From: Fremontodendron californicum
Lineage: Eukaryota > Streptophyta > Magnoliopsida > Malvales > Malvaceae
Assembly: GCA_030761205.1 (NCBI GenBank)
Contig: JAULJL010000027.1
Location: 19,904,501 to 19,968,500, forward strand
Direction: 5' to 3'
DNA: 64,000 nucleotides
In this document: piece after piece, positions 1-8,887 of the stretch
Position numbering within the stretch: the first letter of the stretch is position 1
Layout: each line of letters begins with the position of its first letter
Position numbers and translations under genes: made by a program
The notes under the pieces: generated by a model
Told to the model about the DNA's origin: nothing
Databases searched by the model: none
What the model saw: the letters and a program-made list of their open reading frames with translations, nothing else

Positions 1-426
1 GATGTGGATCAGAAGATATGGTCAAAATACCAAACCTTGTCAGCACAGACGTCATTGCACATCAGCCAACATGATGGTTGATTTCGCTAGGGAAAACGAC
101 TTCGTTTCAAGAAGTGTAAAGCATGAAAAAGTTAGATATGCCTCTTAACTTTGCATGGTTAAAATTTCAGCCTTATTGCTTCAGTGAAACTTCAGATATA
201 GCTGATATGGCAAAAGGTGACGGAACTGGAACTGAACTGAATTCGCCCTTAATTGTTGATTTAACCTAGTAATCCGAAATCACTCAAAGAAACTCGTAAA
301 AAAACACCAAATTACATAAAAATATAAAAGATCATAAACACAATTAGACTAAGCAATAATAACTCGTATTTGACACAAAACAATAATAAAACATAACTAA
401 AAACTATATAATTATACGTGTTATCA
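1..426 (-). mobile_element. Edge of minus-strand family-A LTR (element A0)
   Basis: Reverse complement of the first ~430 bp of the family-A LTR; its 5' terminus (TGATAAC...) is at 426. It interrupts the family-B LTR between GAGA and CTTTCCCAAG, as the intact B LTR near 17412 shows. The rest of A0 lies left of the window, so its TSD (expected CTTTC) cannot be checked. A TGACGTC motif is at 48-54 (reverse strand). Confidence 0.85.
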
Positions 427-1397
427 CTTTCCCAAGCATCAAATTCTGATTTCTTCTTTGTTTCTTTGTTTTTGAGAGAGCAAGAGGCTGGATAATTAAT
501 ATTCTTCTTCTTCTTCTTTCTTTCTTTTATTTTCTTCTTAGATTCTCTTTAATTTTATGTTTATGTTTACAATGCCTATGCTAGGCTAAACTTTTATTTG
601 GTTAAGGGTGATTTCAAAGCCCTAGACATGTTATGTAATTAATTTTCAGAATCTATCTATCATTGTTTTCTATCAAAGTTGCTTATGTTCTTCCATTAAA
701 ATTGCTCATGATGATGTTTTGATTTGTTTAGGTGGCCAACTAGATAAATCTTGATAATTGTCTAATGCTAGTTTAGGAGTCTTGATCCGTGTAATTGTCT
801 TGATTTCCTATTCATAAGTAGCAATTTGTGATTAATGATTATGGTCAAGTTTTCAATAATTGCAAAGTGGAACATAACCTAAGTTGAACAATCTGAGCTT
901 ATGTGTTTGTTGCTTAGATCAACCTATCTTTCTCATCATAAAGCTGCTATTAAATTGAATTTAGAGAGCTTATTCTAGGTTGTTTGATAGTTAGAGATTA
1001 AATAGAGAGCTTGTTCTATTTAACGACGAACTAAGGAAAGATTGGGGTAACAGAGCTTGTTGTTATCTACGGTTGTTAACTTTGAAAGCTAATTAATGTT
1101 GATAGATATGAAATTGATTTTTAATGATGTCTAGTGGTGGAGAATGAAACCTTAACCATATTTCTCTCATATTTGATTTCTTATTTCTTACTTGCATCTT
1201 ACTTTTCTTGTTTGCTTATTTTTAAAACTATTTCAAAACCCTCTTTTCTTTTGTTTTCCTTGAATTTAAGTTTTAAACTATTAACTTATAAAATAAAACC
1301 CAATCCCTGAGGACTCGACCCTTGCTAATCACTAGACTTTACAATTGATTCTTTTTAAGTGCAAGGTTAAATAAGATACACTCTTTTGGGTGCATCA
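427..1397 (+). repeat. 5' LTR of element B (remnant)
   Basis: Matches the 3' LTR of B from about 17415 to its end at 18204, and ends in the family terminus GGGTGCATCA. The U3 part is left of A0, outside the window. A block of about 70 bp present here (around 732-900) is shortened in the 3' LTR near 17712. No gene is present. Confidence 0.85.
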
Positions 1398-1403
1398 AGT
1401 TTT

Positions 1404-1421
1404 TGGCGACGTTGCCGGGGA
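1404..1421 (+). other. Primer-binding site of element B (tRNA-Asp type)
   Basis: TGGCGACGTTGCCGGGGA lies 7 bp after the LTR end. It is complementary to the 3' end of plant tRNA-Asp with one mismatch. This is the usual primer of Athila-like Ty3/gypsy elements. Confidence 0.9.
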
Positions 1422-1618
1422 TTGCTTTCTTTAGTCTATTAGTTTATTGGTTTATTCTTATTTTCTGTTCTAATTATTTACTTTCTTAATTTTTTTATTA
1501 GTGAATGTTCCAAGCTCCTGAAGAAGACTTAAGACTTAGGAGAATTCGGGAATTTATAACTTCTCACCAACAACCAATCGAGGAGTTGATCCAAAACATC
1601 TAAGAGGAGCAAGGAGAG

Positions 1619-2740
1619 ATGGCAGCAGCTGACAACCGAACTCTCAAGGAGCTAGCCGCTCCGGACTTGGATCAACAACCATTATGCATTGAATATGCTA
1701 ATCTTGAGGTAGCTTTTGAATTAAAATCTGGTTTGATTCATCTTCTCCCAACTTTTCATGGTTTTGCAGGAGAGGATCCAAATAAGCACCTCAAGGAATT
1801 CCATGTAGTTTGCTCAAGCATGAGACCAACAGGAGTCACGGAAGAGCAAGTTAAGTTGAGAGCCTTCCCATTCTCTCTAGCTGATTCAGCAAAGGAATGG
1901 CTCTACTATCTACCATCCGGGACCATCACTACATGGAATGATATGAAGAAAGCATTCTTGGAAAGGTATTTCCCAGCATCTAAGGCTGCCAACATTAGAA
2001 AAGAGATATGTGGGATTAGGCAATACAATGGAGAGTCCTTATATGAATATTGGGAGAGGTTCAAGAAACTTTGTGCATCATGTCCACACCATCAGATAAG
2101 TGAACAACTTCTCATCCAATACTTCTATGAAGGTCTCATGCCCATGGAGAGAAGTATCATAGATGCCGCTAGTGGGGGAGCTCTAGTTGATAAGACTCCC
2201 GGGGCTGCTAGAACTCTAATCTCCAACATGGCAGCCAATTCTCAACAATTCTCAATGAGACAAGATCCACCACCACAACCCAAGAGAGTTAATTAGGTAA
2301 GTATATCATCCCTTGAACAAAAATTTGATAAACTGACTTCTCTTGTTCAACAACTGGCTGTAGGTAATATACAGCAACTAAAGGCTTGTGGCATATGTTC
2401 AAACATGGGGCACCAAACTGATATGTGTCCAACACTTCAAGAAGACACCAATGAACATGTGAATGCCATGGGTGGCTTTCAGAACCAACCAAGGAAATAT
2501 GATCCCTACCCAAACACATACAATCCAGGATGGAGGGATCATCCAAACTTCAATTATGGAGGGAACCAATCACAAGCTGTTCCTCCAACATTTGACAATA
2601 GGCCACCGGGTTTTCAGCAAAGAGTGCAACAACCATATCAAACCCGACAACAACTGCCACCACAAAAAAGTTCAGGTGAGACTCTTGAAGATCTTGTCAA
2701 AACCCTTACTACTAATACAATTCAACTTCAACAGGAATAA
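1619..2740 (+). pseudogene. Athila-like gag (capsid and zinc knuckle), broken
   Basis: One reading frame with an in-frame TAG at 2294-2296 and TAA at 2738-2740. The first 225 codons hold the retrotransposon gag/capsid domain (around WLYYLPSGTITTW, then YFP..KAANIRKEICG and SLYEYWERFKKLC). The second part has a CX2CX4HX4C zinc knuckle (CGICSNMGHQTDMC, ~2393-2434) and the NPGWRDHPNFNYGG motif that also survives, altered, in the short gag ORFs of families A and C. In a live element this is the structural core that packages RNA. The stops make it non-functional. Confidence 0.9.
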
Positions 2741-2779
2741 AGGGAGACAAAGGTAAGTATCCGAAACTTAGAGGCTCAG

Positions 2780-4021
2780 ATGGGGCAATTGGCAACAACC
2801 CTGAGTCAAATGCAAGCAAGGGATTCTGGGAAATTACCTTCCCAGACCATAGTGAATCCAAGAGAGAATGCCAATGCTATAACTTTAAGAAGTGGAAAAC
2901 AGCTAGAGACACCACACAATGATAGTGCTCAAGGGGAGAACAATACCATGGCATCCTCTTCACATCCCAACGAGCCACTAAAAAAGGTAATTCCTAAACC
3001 ATCATTTCCTTCTTTTATAACTCCTCTACCTTTTCCTAGCAGGTTAGCAAAGTCCAAGAAGGAGGAGCAAGAGAAGGAAATTTTGGAAACCTTCCGGAAA
3101 GTAGAGGTGAACATTCCTTTACTAGATGCTATCAAGCAAGTGCCAAGATATGCCAAGTTCCTAAAAGAGTTGTGCAAATCTAAACGGAAGTTGAAATGGA
3201 ACGAAAAGGTAAGTGTGGGGGAGAATGTGTCAGCTGTTCTTCAAAAGAAACTCCCACCTAAATGCAAGGATCCAGGTATGTTTACCATTCCTTGTAAGAT
3301 AGGGAGACCATTCTTGAAAACAGCAAGAACTAAAATAGATGTACATGATGGCACTTTAACTATGGAATTTGATGGTGAAATAATTCGCTTTAACATTTTT
3401 GAGGCCATGAGATATCCTAGTGATGTGCATTCTGTTTTTAATATTGATATAATTGACTCACTAGTGCAGCAAGCTTATGAGCTAGATGGTGAAGATACTG
3501 TGGAGATAGTCCTTAGCAAACATCTCGGAATGGGGAATGCTGAAGGGGAACTAGCCTTGAGTGACCATGTGGAAGGGGCACTAGAATCTTTACACTCACT
3601 GCCACCTAAAGATGCAAGGTTTGATGTTTCATTTATTGATTTGCAATTATCTAATGAGAAACTTCTACCTTCCATTTTGCAGGCACCAACTTTAGAGTTG
3701 AAACCACTACCGAACCACTTGAAATATGTGTTCTTAGGTGAAAAGGACACACTACCTGTCATCATTGTCAAAGAGCTCACACCTTTACAAGAAGAGCGAC
3801 TTATCCGGGTGCTTAGAGAGCATAAAACAGCAATTGGTTGGACAATTGCCGATATCAAGGGAATAAGCCCATCCATGTGCATGCACCGGATTTTGCTAGA
3901 GGAGGGGTCCAAACCAACAAGAGAAGCCCAAAGAAGATTGAACCCTCCTATGATGGAGGTTGTGAAAAAAGGAGATACTGAAGCTCCTAGATGTTGGAGT
4001 GATCTATCCTATCTCGGATAG
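2780..4021 (+). pseudogene. Gag tail, deleted protease and start of RT of element B
   Basis: Continues the frame of the gag. It contains the PFPSRLAK...LQKKLPPKCKDPG.FTIPC segment that precedes the aspartic protease. The text then jumps from FTIPCKIG directly to GRPFL..ARTKIDV. In intact Athila proteins these lie either side of the protease core with its catalytic Asp (DLGAS-type). That core is missing here (~3290-3310), so protease is absent. The start of RT follows (ADIKGISPSMCMHRI). One extra base in the A/G run near 3966-3973 breaks the frame, and a TAA then lies in the RT frame near 4022. Confidence 0.85.
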
Positions 4022-4028
4022 CTAATGG

Positions 4029-4638
4029 GTGAGCCCAGTCCAAGTGGTTCCAAAGAAATCAGGTGTAACGGTAGTAACAAATAATGAGAATGAACTTGTT
4101 CCTACTAGGATTCAAACAGGGTGGCGAGTTTGTATTGATTATCGTAAACTTAATTCCACAACTCGCAAAGACCACTTTCCTTTACCTTTTATTGATCAAA
4201 TGCTTGAAAGGTTAGCTGGCCATTCTCATTATTGTTTTCTTGATGGTTTTTCAGGTTATAATCAGATAGCCATTGCTCCCGAGGACCAAGAGAAAACAAC
4301 ATTCACATGTCCATTTGGTACTTTTGCATGCCGGCGTATGCCATTTGGTCTTTGTAATGCACCAGCTACATTCCAAAGGTGTATGGTTAGCATATTTTCA
4401 GATTATGTAGAGAACATCATAGAAGTGTTTATGGATGATTTTAGTGTCTATGGTGATTCTTTTGATAGATGTCTAGAGAACCTTACACTTGTACTCGAAA
4501 GATGCATGGAAACTAACCTTGTTTTGAATTGGGAAAAATGTCACTTTATGGTAGAACAAGGAATAGTTTTGGGCCATGTTATTTCTTCTAGAGGGATAGA
4601 GGTTGATAAATCTAAAATAGATATTATGCATTCTTTAC
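4029..4638 (+). pseudogene. Reverse transcriptase of element B, 5' part
   Basis: Ty3/gypsy RT palm and fingers: VCIDYRKLN, FPLPFIDQMLERLAG, FLDGFSGYNQI, FGTFACRRMPFGLCNAPATFQRCM, and the catalytic FMDDF box (variant of YxDD). The domain stops at 4638 where A1 is inserted. Removing A1 and one TSD copy restores an uninterrupted frame into 13042 (...HSLPPPTNVREVRSFLG), so the break comes only from the insertion. Confidence 0.93.
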
Positions 4639-5285
4639 TGATAACTCGTATAATTATATAGTTTTTAGTTATGTTTTATTATTGTTTTGTGTCAAATACG
4701 AGTTATTATTGCTTAGTCTAAATTGTGTTTATGATCTTTTATATTTTTATGTAATTTGGTGTTTTTCACAAGTTTCTTTGAGTGATTTTAGATTACTAGA
4801 ATTAAGGGCAAATCCAGTTCAGTTCCAGTTCCGACACCTTTTGCCATATCAGCTATATCTCGAGTTTCACTGAAGCAATAAGGCTGAACTTTTAACAGTG
4901 CAAATTTAAGAGGCATATCTATCTTTTTCATGTTTTACACTTCTTGAAACGGAGTCGTTTTCCCTAGCGAAATCGACCATCAAGTTGGCTGATGTGCAAT
5001 GACGTCTGTGCTGACCTGTTTTCGTATTTTGCTCATATCTTCTTATCCACATCAGAAAATGAGCTGATTCCAACGGCTATGGATCAGTAACTGATAGGGG
5101 AACATTTTTCTAGAAGACCATGTGATCAGATCAGGCCTCCAAAATTGACAAAATCGACCATCAAGTTGGCTGATCAAAATTGTCATACAATATGACGAAA
5201 ATTGTTAGAAAAATGCACCCACCTATTATACCTACCTTTGAAATTTGTAAAGCTTGTCTCTTGTCATTTAGCCTTCCAAAATGTG

Positions 5286-5293
5286 TATAAATA
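5286..5293 (+). promoter_or_regulatory. LTR TATA box
   Basis: TATAAATA within GTGTATAAATAGAGGGCC. The same box is at 12107-12114, 22891-22898, 27892-27899, 34068-34075, 42566-42573 and 58562-58569 on the plus strand, and at 46034-46041 and 53059-53066 on the minus strand. B and C LTRs have their own at 17376-17383, 19607-19614 and 38594-38601. Transcription should start ~30 bp downstream. Confidence 0.8.
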
Positions 5294-6129
5294 GAGGGCC
5301 TTGGATGATTGTAAGACATTGTATATTGGTAGGATATTAGCCATTGTAATAAAATTCTCTAAGTTTTCTTCTTCTTTCTTTTCTCTAGTTTTCTTTTTCT
5401 TTATTTTCTTCTTCTTCTTTCTTTCTTTTATTTCCTTCTTAGATTTTCTTTAATTTTATGTTTATGTTTACAATACCTATGCTAGGTTAAACTTCTATTT
5501 GGTTAAGGGTGATTTCAAAGCCCTAGACATGTTTTGTGATTGATTTTCAGATTCTATCTATCATTAATTTTCTATCAAAGTTGCTTATGTTCTTCTACAA
5601 GAATTGTTCATGATGTTGTCTTGATTTATTTAGGTGTACAACTAGATAGATCTTGATAATTATCTATTGCTAGTCTAGGAGTCTTGATCTGTGTAATTGT
5701 CTTGATTTCCTATTCATAAGTGGCAATTTGTGATTAATGATTATGGTCAAGTTTTCAATAATTGCAAAGTGGAACATAACCTAAGTTGAACAATCCGAGC
5801 TTATGTGTTTGTTGCTTAGATCAACCTATCTTTCTCATCATAAAGCTACCATTAAATTGAATTTAGAGAGCTTATTCTAGGTTGTTTAATGGTTAGAGAT
5901 TAAATAGAGAGCTTGTTCTATTTAACGACAAACTAAGGAAAGATTGGGATAACAGAGCTTGTTGTTATCTACGGTTGTTAACTTTGATAGTTGGTTGATA
6001 TTGATAGATCTGAAATTGATTCTTAATGATGTCTAGTGGTGGAGAATGAAACCTTAACCATATTTTTCATATTTGATTCTTCTTACTTACTTGTTTTCTT
6101 ACTTTTCTAGTTTGCTTATTTTTAAAAGT

Positions 6130-6290
6130 ATATTTATTTTTATTGGCTGGTTATACCGCCTAATTTGTATATTAACTTTGTTTTATTTTTATTGGCTGGT
6201 TATACCGCCTAATTTAGTATATATATTTTTATTGGCTGGTTATACCGCCTAATTTAGTATGTATATTTTTATTGGCTGGTTATACCGCCT
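6130..6290 (+). repeat. Tandem repeat in LTR-A (about 41-49 bp units)
   Basis: Four units, each with the core GGCTGGTTATACCGCC, a near-palindrome, separated by AT-rich spacers. Three units remain in the A1 3' LTR (12719-12830) and in A2 (23769-23882). Four are present in A3, A4 and A5 LTRs, some with point changes. Confidence 0.9.
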
Positions 6291-6502
6291 TGCATCTTAT
6301 TCTTATTATTTACTTTAGTTTAAATCTGGCTTCAAAAACCCATTTTCTTTTATTGTTTTCTTTGAACGTAAGTTATAAACTAATAACTCATAGATTAAAA
6401 CCCAATCCCTGAGGACTCGACCCTTGCTAATCATTATACTTACAATTGATCTTTTTAGTGCAAGGTTAAATAAGATACACTCTTTTGGGTGCATCAAATT
6501 TT

Positions 6503-6520
6503 TGGCCCCGTTGCCGGGGA
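6503..6520 (+). other. Primer-binding site of A1
   Basis: TGGCCCCGTTGCCGGGGA: tRNA-Asp type with one mismatch against the perfect sites of A2, A4 and A5. Confidence 0.88.
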
Positions 6521-6635
6521 TTGCTTTCTTTAGTTTATTTGTTACTTGGTTTATTCTTATTTTCAGTTCTAATTAGTTTTATTTTCTTGTACATACAAGT
6601 TTTTCTTTTCAAATTAAAAAAAAAAAAAAAAAACA

Positions 6636-7574
6636 ATGGAATTGAGCAATCTAACACTTGAAGAGTTGGTGGCATACATGAACATGGAGAATCAACAAGC
6701 CAATCTCACCTCCCCAGTTCAACAATTGGCCATGGGAGGATGTCAAGGCCATCAAGTGTTCCAAGACCAACAGTATGATCATTACTCAAACACTTACCAT
6801 GAGGGATGGTGGGATCATACTAATTATGGCTACTCGAAAAATTACCAAGAAGTAGATCCTTATGCCAATTACACTCATCCATCTAGCTTCAATCAATCAT
6901 GGTCTCAAGAACCAGATCTTTTTCAACCACCACATATGACTCAAAACTCAGGTACTTCTTTAGAAGATCTTGTCTATTCTCTTGTTACTGATTCTTTGCA
7001 ATTTCAACAGGAAACAAGGGCAAGCATCCAGAGTTTGGAAAAGCAAATGAGCCAATTGGCTAGTAGTATGGTGGGATGGGTAGCACAAAGATCTGAAGAA
7101 CTCCCAGCCCAAACGATGGTTAACCCAAAGGAGAATGCTACTATAGTGACCTTGAAGAATGAGGAACAAGAAGAGGATGAAACAAAATTAGAGATGGATT
7201 CTATTCTTGAGGATAATGAAGCCAAAGATCCAAATAAGAGTATTTCGGCACCTGAGGTAACGTTTAAGGTTTCACTTTTTACTAATGTTTCTTCTCCACC
7301 TTTTCCTAGTAGATTTGCAAAGTTCAAGGAGGAAGAACATGAACAACACATGCCGGAAACCTTAAACAACTTGTTTGTGGAGGTCATTCAACAAGTATCA
7401 AAATATGCTCCATTCCTCGATGACATTTGCACCACAAAGGATGATGGAATAATACTTGTAATGGAGAATGCATCCACTGTTGTACAAAGAAAGCTTCCTC
7501 TCAAACGCATAAATTTGGGAAATTTCATGTATGAGCCTGACAAGCCTAAAATGCCAAGAAGGGGTGTTGGTTAG
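6636..7574 (+). CDS. Short gag-derived protein of A1 (312 aa)
   Basis: Starts at MELSNLTLEELV after an A-run. It is recognisable as gag by two blocks. HEGWWDHTNYGY (~55-66) corresponds to NPGWRDHPNFNYGG in element B. The C-terminal PFPSRFAKFKEEEHEQ...VVQRKLPLKRINLG corresponds to the segment just before the Athila protease. A probable coiled coil lies at ~118-145 (ETRASIQSLEKQMSQL), followed by an acidic region. The capsid domain and CX2CX4HX4C knuckle are absent and the ORF stops where protease would begin. It could act as an RNA-binding or co-assembly partner for a helper's Gag (inference). Open in A1, A2, A3 and A5. Confidence 0.8.
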   Translation: MELSNLTLEELVAYMNMENQQANLTSPVQQLAMGGCQGHQVFQDQQYDHYSNTYHEGWWDHTNYGYSKNYQEVDPYANYTHPSSFNQSWSQEPDLFQPPHMTQNSGTSLEDLVYSLVTDSLQFQQETRASIQSLEKQMSQLASSMVGWVAQRSEELPAQTMVNPKENATIVTLKNEEQEEDETKLEMDSILEDNEAKDPNKSISAPEVTFKVSLFTNVSSPPFPSRFAKFKEEEHEQHMPETLNNLFVEVIQQVSKYAPFLDDICTTKDDGIILVMENASTVVQRKLPLKRINLGNFMYEPDKPKMPRRGVG

Positions 7575-7950
7575 GTTCAAAACACTAAATCAAGTGCTAA
7601 TTGGAGGAGGCAGCCTAATTAGTGAAAGCATTGCCAAACTGCCATCCTCAGATTTGCTCTCTTTTTCTTTATCTTTTTCTTATGTTTCTTTGTTAATTGT
7701 GTTTAGTGTTTCTAAGTTCATTTAGGCTGCATAAGTTTATTTTGTTTATTAGTTCTTTTCACTTACACATGATTCTTTCATTTGGGATTAATAGCATTAC
7801 ATTAATGACAATGTAAGAATTATGTGTGGGGGGAAGAATTTAGGATTTTATTTAGAGTGTTTTGTTTTTGAGTTTTTTTTATGTTGTTTTTCTTTCTGAT
7901 CCTTGTTTTGAAAATAACTAAATGTAAATATAATTTTTATTTTTTTAACC
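7575..7950 (+). other. Post-gag spacer with hairpin and G-run module
   Basis: No ORF. It holds the inverted repeat TTACATT...AATGTAA at 7797-7816, followed by a purine/G run (TGTGGGGGGAAG, 7824-7835). It resembles the post-gag DNA of element B up to ATGTTGTTTTT, where the cassette-specific sequence begins (~7890). Confidence 0.7.
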
Positions 7951-7995
7951 CCGGTTAAATGGCGGATAACGGTACTCCGTGATTATTTAAGTCGG
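7951..7995 (+). promoter_or_regulatory. Conserved stem-loop just upstream of the viral-like gene
   Basis: CCGGTTAAAT can pair with ATTTAAxTCGG, enclosing an inner ACGG/CCGT hairpin. The same block is at 25590-25634, 30620-30664, 54303-54347 and, on the minus strand, 50276-50320. It occurs only with the cassette. Role unknown. Confidence 0.5.
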
Positions 7996-8025
7996 TTCCA
8001 TCAGCTACCCACAAAACTGATATTG

Positions 8026-8033
8026 TATATAAA
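8026..8033 (+). promoter_or_regulatory. Candidate internal TATA box for the cysteine-rich protein gene
   Basis: TATATAAA, 55 bp before the ATG. A pyrimidine tract ending TTTTTTTCAG (a good 3' splice site) lies 1 nt before the ATG. Counterparts are at 25665-25672, 30695-30702, 54378-54385 and 50238-50245 (minus). The gene could therefore have its own promoter or be an exon of a spliced LTR transcript; the sequence does not decide. Confidence 0.45.
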
Positions 8034-8080
8034 TTTCTCTTCCAATTTCTCTTTCAATTTTTTTCATTTTTTTTTTCAGG

Positions 8081-8617
8081 ATGGATGATATTCTCACAAG
8101 ATTGCAGAAACGATTTCCTCCTTTTCCTCGAAATATTTTACTGAAGCTTTACCAAGTTCGATTTGAAAGATTAAGAATGCTTATGCACAAAGGGATTCCT
8201 GAAGACATACGTTGGATAATTGAAGCCAAGGTACGTGAAGATGAATATCTTCCTGTTTTGCATTTACCAGGTACAGGTAGAAGCACTTTTGCAAAGAAGC
8301 GACGAGCAAAGCGCATGAGTTCAAATTGCCACAAATGTGCACGATGGACGTGTAACGGTAAATGTCGTTCTATTGGGATTCCGTCCTCTAATCGAGATGA
8401 TAAAATTGAATTCATTAAGGATGGACTGAGTAAGGAGAATTTGGGTAATATCCAACTTTCTCTTGAGACGCATCCTAGTGGAGACGTACAAAGAGAAATT
8501 CTTGATTTATGGCCGCAATTCCAAAGGGAATGGCAACATCTTGGGAATCTGATTTTAAAAGACCCTGTTTGCCAGCTTGTAAGAAAACTGGATGGGAAGC
8601 ATATCCTCGACTCATAG
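8081..8617 (+). CDS. Carlavirus-type cysteine-rich nucleic-acid-binding protein-like (178 aa), copy A1
   Basis: Helical N-terminal third, then GTGRSTFAKKRRAKR (64-78), a lysine/arginine patch directly followed by four cysteines C83-x2-C86-x4-C91-x3-C95, then GIPSSN and KIEFIKDG. This order (GRS.xA, basic patch, compact Cys finger, GI..N, FI..G) is the hallmark of the cysteine-rich 3'-terminal protein of carlaviruses, which binds nucleic acid and in studied cases suppresses RNA silencing or acts in the nucleus. The C-terminal ~70 residues, with WPQFQREWQHLGNL, match nothing I recognise. Differs from consensus at GIPED and NLILK. The ATG follows a 3' splice-site-like tract. It could be an endogenised viral gene or a host gene of similar fold. 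Identification rests on motif recall, not a search. Confidence 0.6.
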   Translation: MDDILTRLQKRFPPFPRNILLKLYQVRFERLRMLMHKGIPEDIRWIIEAKVREDEYLPVLHLPGTGRSTFAKKRRAKRMSSNCHKCARWTCNGKCRSIGIPSSNRDDKIEFIKDGLSKENLGNIQLSLETHPSGDVQREILDLWPQFQREWQHLGNLILKDPVCQLVRKLDGKHILDS

Positions 8618-8707
8618 AAGGCGTTTAAGCCGTTTCTGGACGTAAAACCAGAGGAAGATGCCAAATACACTTTCGGCGACATTATTACTCTTGACTTTTA
8701 CGGTTGA
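8618..8707 (+). other. Open reading extension after the TAG, with spliced junction
   Basis: Directly after the TAG, the same frame stays open for 29 codons (begins KAFKPFLDVKPEED). At 8659/8660 the A1 sequence passes straight from GAGGAAGAT to GCCAAATACAC. In A2-A5 a 212-220 bp segment with GTGAGC...GACAG ends lies at this point. A1 is therefore the intron-less version; the intron would be phase 0 in this frame. Confidence 0.7.
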
Positions 8708-8838
8708 TTTTTCTTCTCTTTTTGATTTTCTTCCTGAAATCACGCAAAAATCTTTTGTTAGGTTAACATTTTCTTCTGACAGGTCAGATACACTTTCGGC
8801 GACATTATTACTCTTGTCTGATTCACTACTCAGTCCTC

Positions 8839-8847
8839 TATATATTA
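8839..8847 (+). promoter_or_regulatory. Candidate TATA-like site upstream of LOG
   Basis: TATATATTA, 49 bp before the LOG ATG, followed by TTCTCTTTCAG (8861-8871), another 3' splice-site-like tract. Counterparts are at 26681-26689 and 31603-31610, and in A4 and A5. Could be a promoter, an intron end, or neither. Confidence 0.35.
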
Positions 8848-8887
8848 CACCATGTACTCATTCTCTTTCAGGCACTCGAAAAAAAAA

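Larger units (their letters stand above)
4639..6496 (+). repeat. 5' LTR of A1 (family A)
   Basis: Begins TGATAACTCGTATAAT and ends GGGTGCATCA. U3 carries a TGACGTC motif at 5000-5006. The TATA box is at 5286-5293 and a poly(A) signal AATAAA at 5348-5353. R/U5 is a T/C-rich stretch followed by ~950 bp shared with families B and C. Confidence 0.92.

Noticed and set aside
2286..2300. AG|GTAAGT donor-like sites in gag of B (also ~2751 and ~3208)
   Set aside because: They fall on coding Val-Ser codons of gag and have no matching acceptor or spliced copy here.
6125..6290. Tandem units considered as a CRISPR-like or satellite array
   Set aside because: Plant DNA, only 3-4 units, always inside LTR-A at the same place; an LTR-internal repeat.
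8149..8682. 177-codon open frame antisense to the cysteine-rich gene (also at 25778, 30816, 49605, 54501)
   Set aside because: It mirrors the sense gene in every copy; the sense frame has the recognisable motifs and conserved ATG context. No promoter or known domain on the antisense strand.
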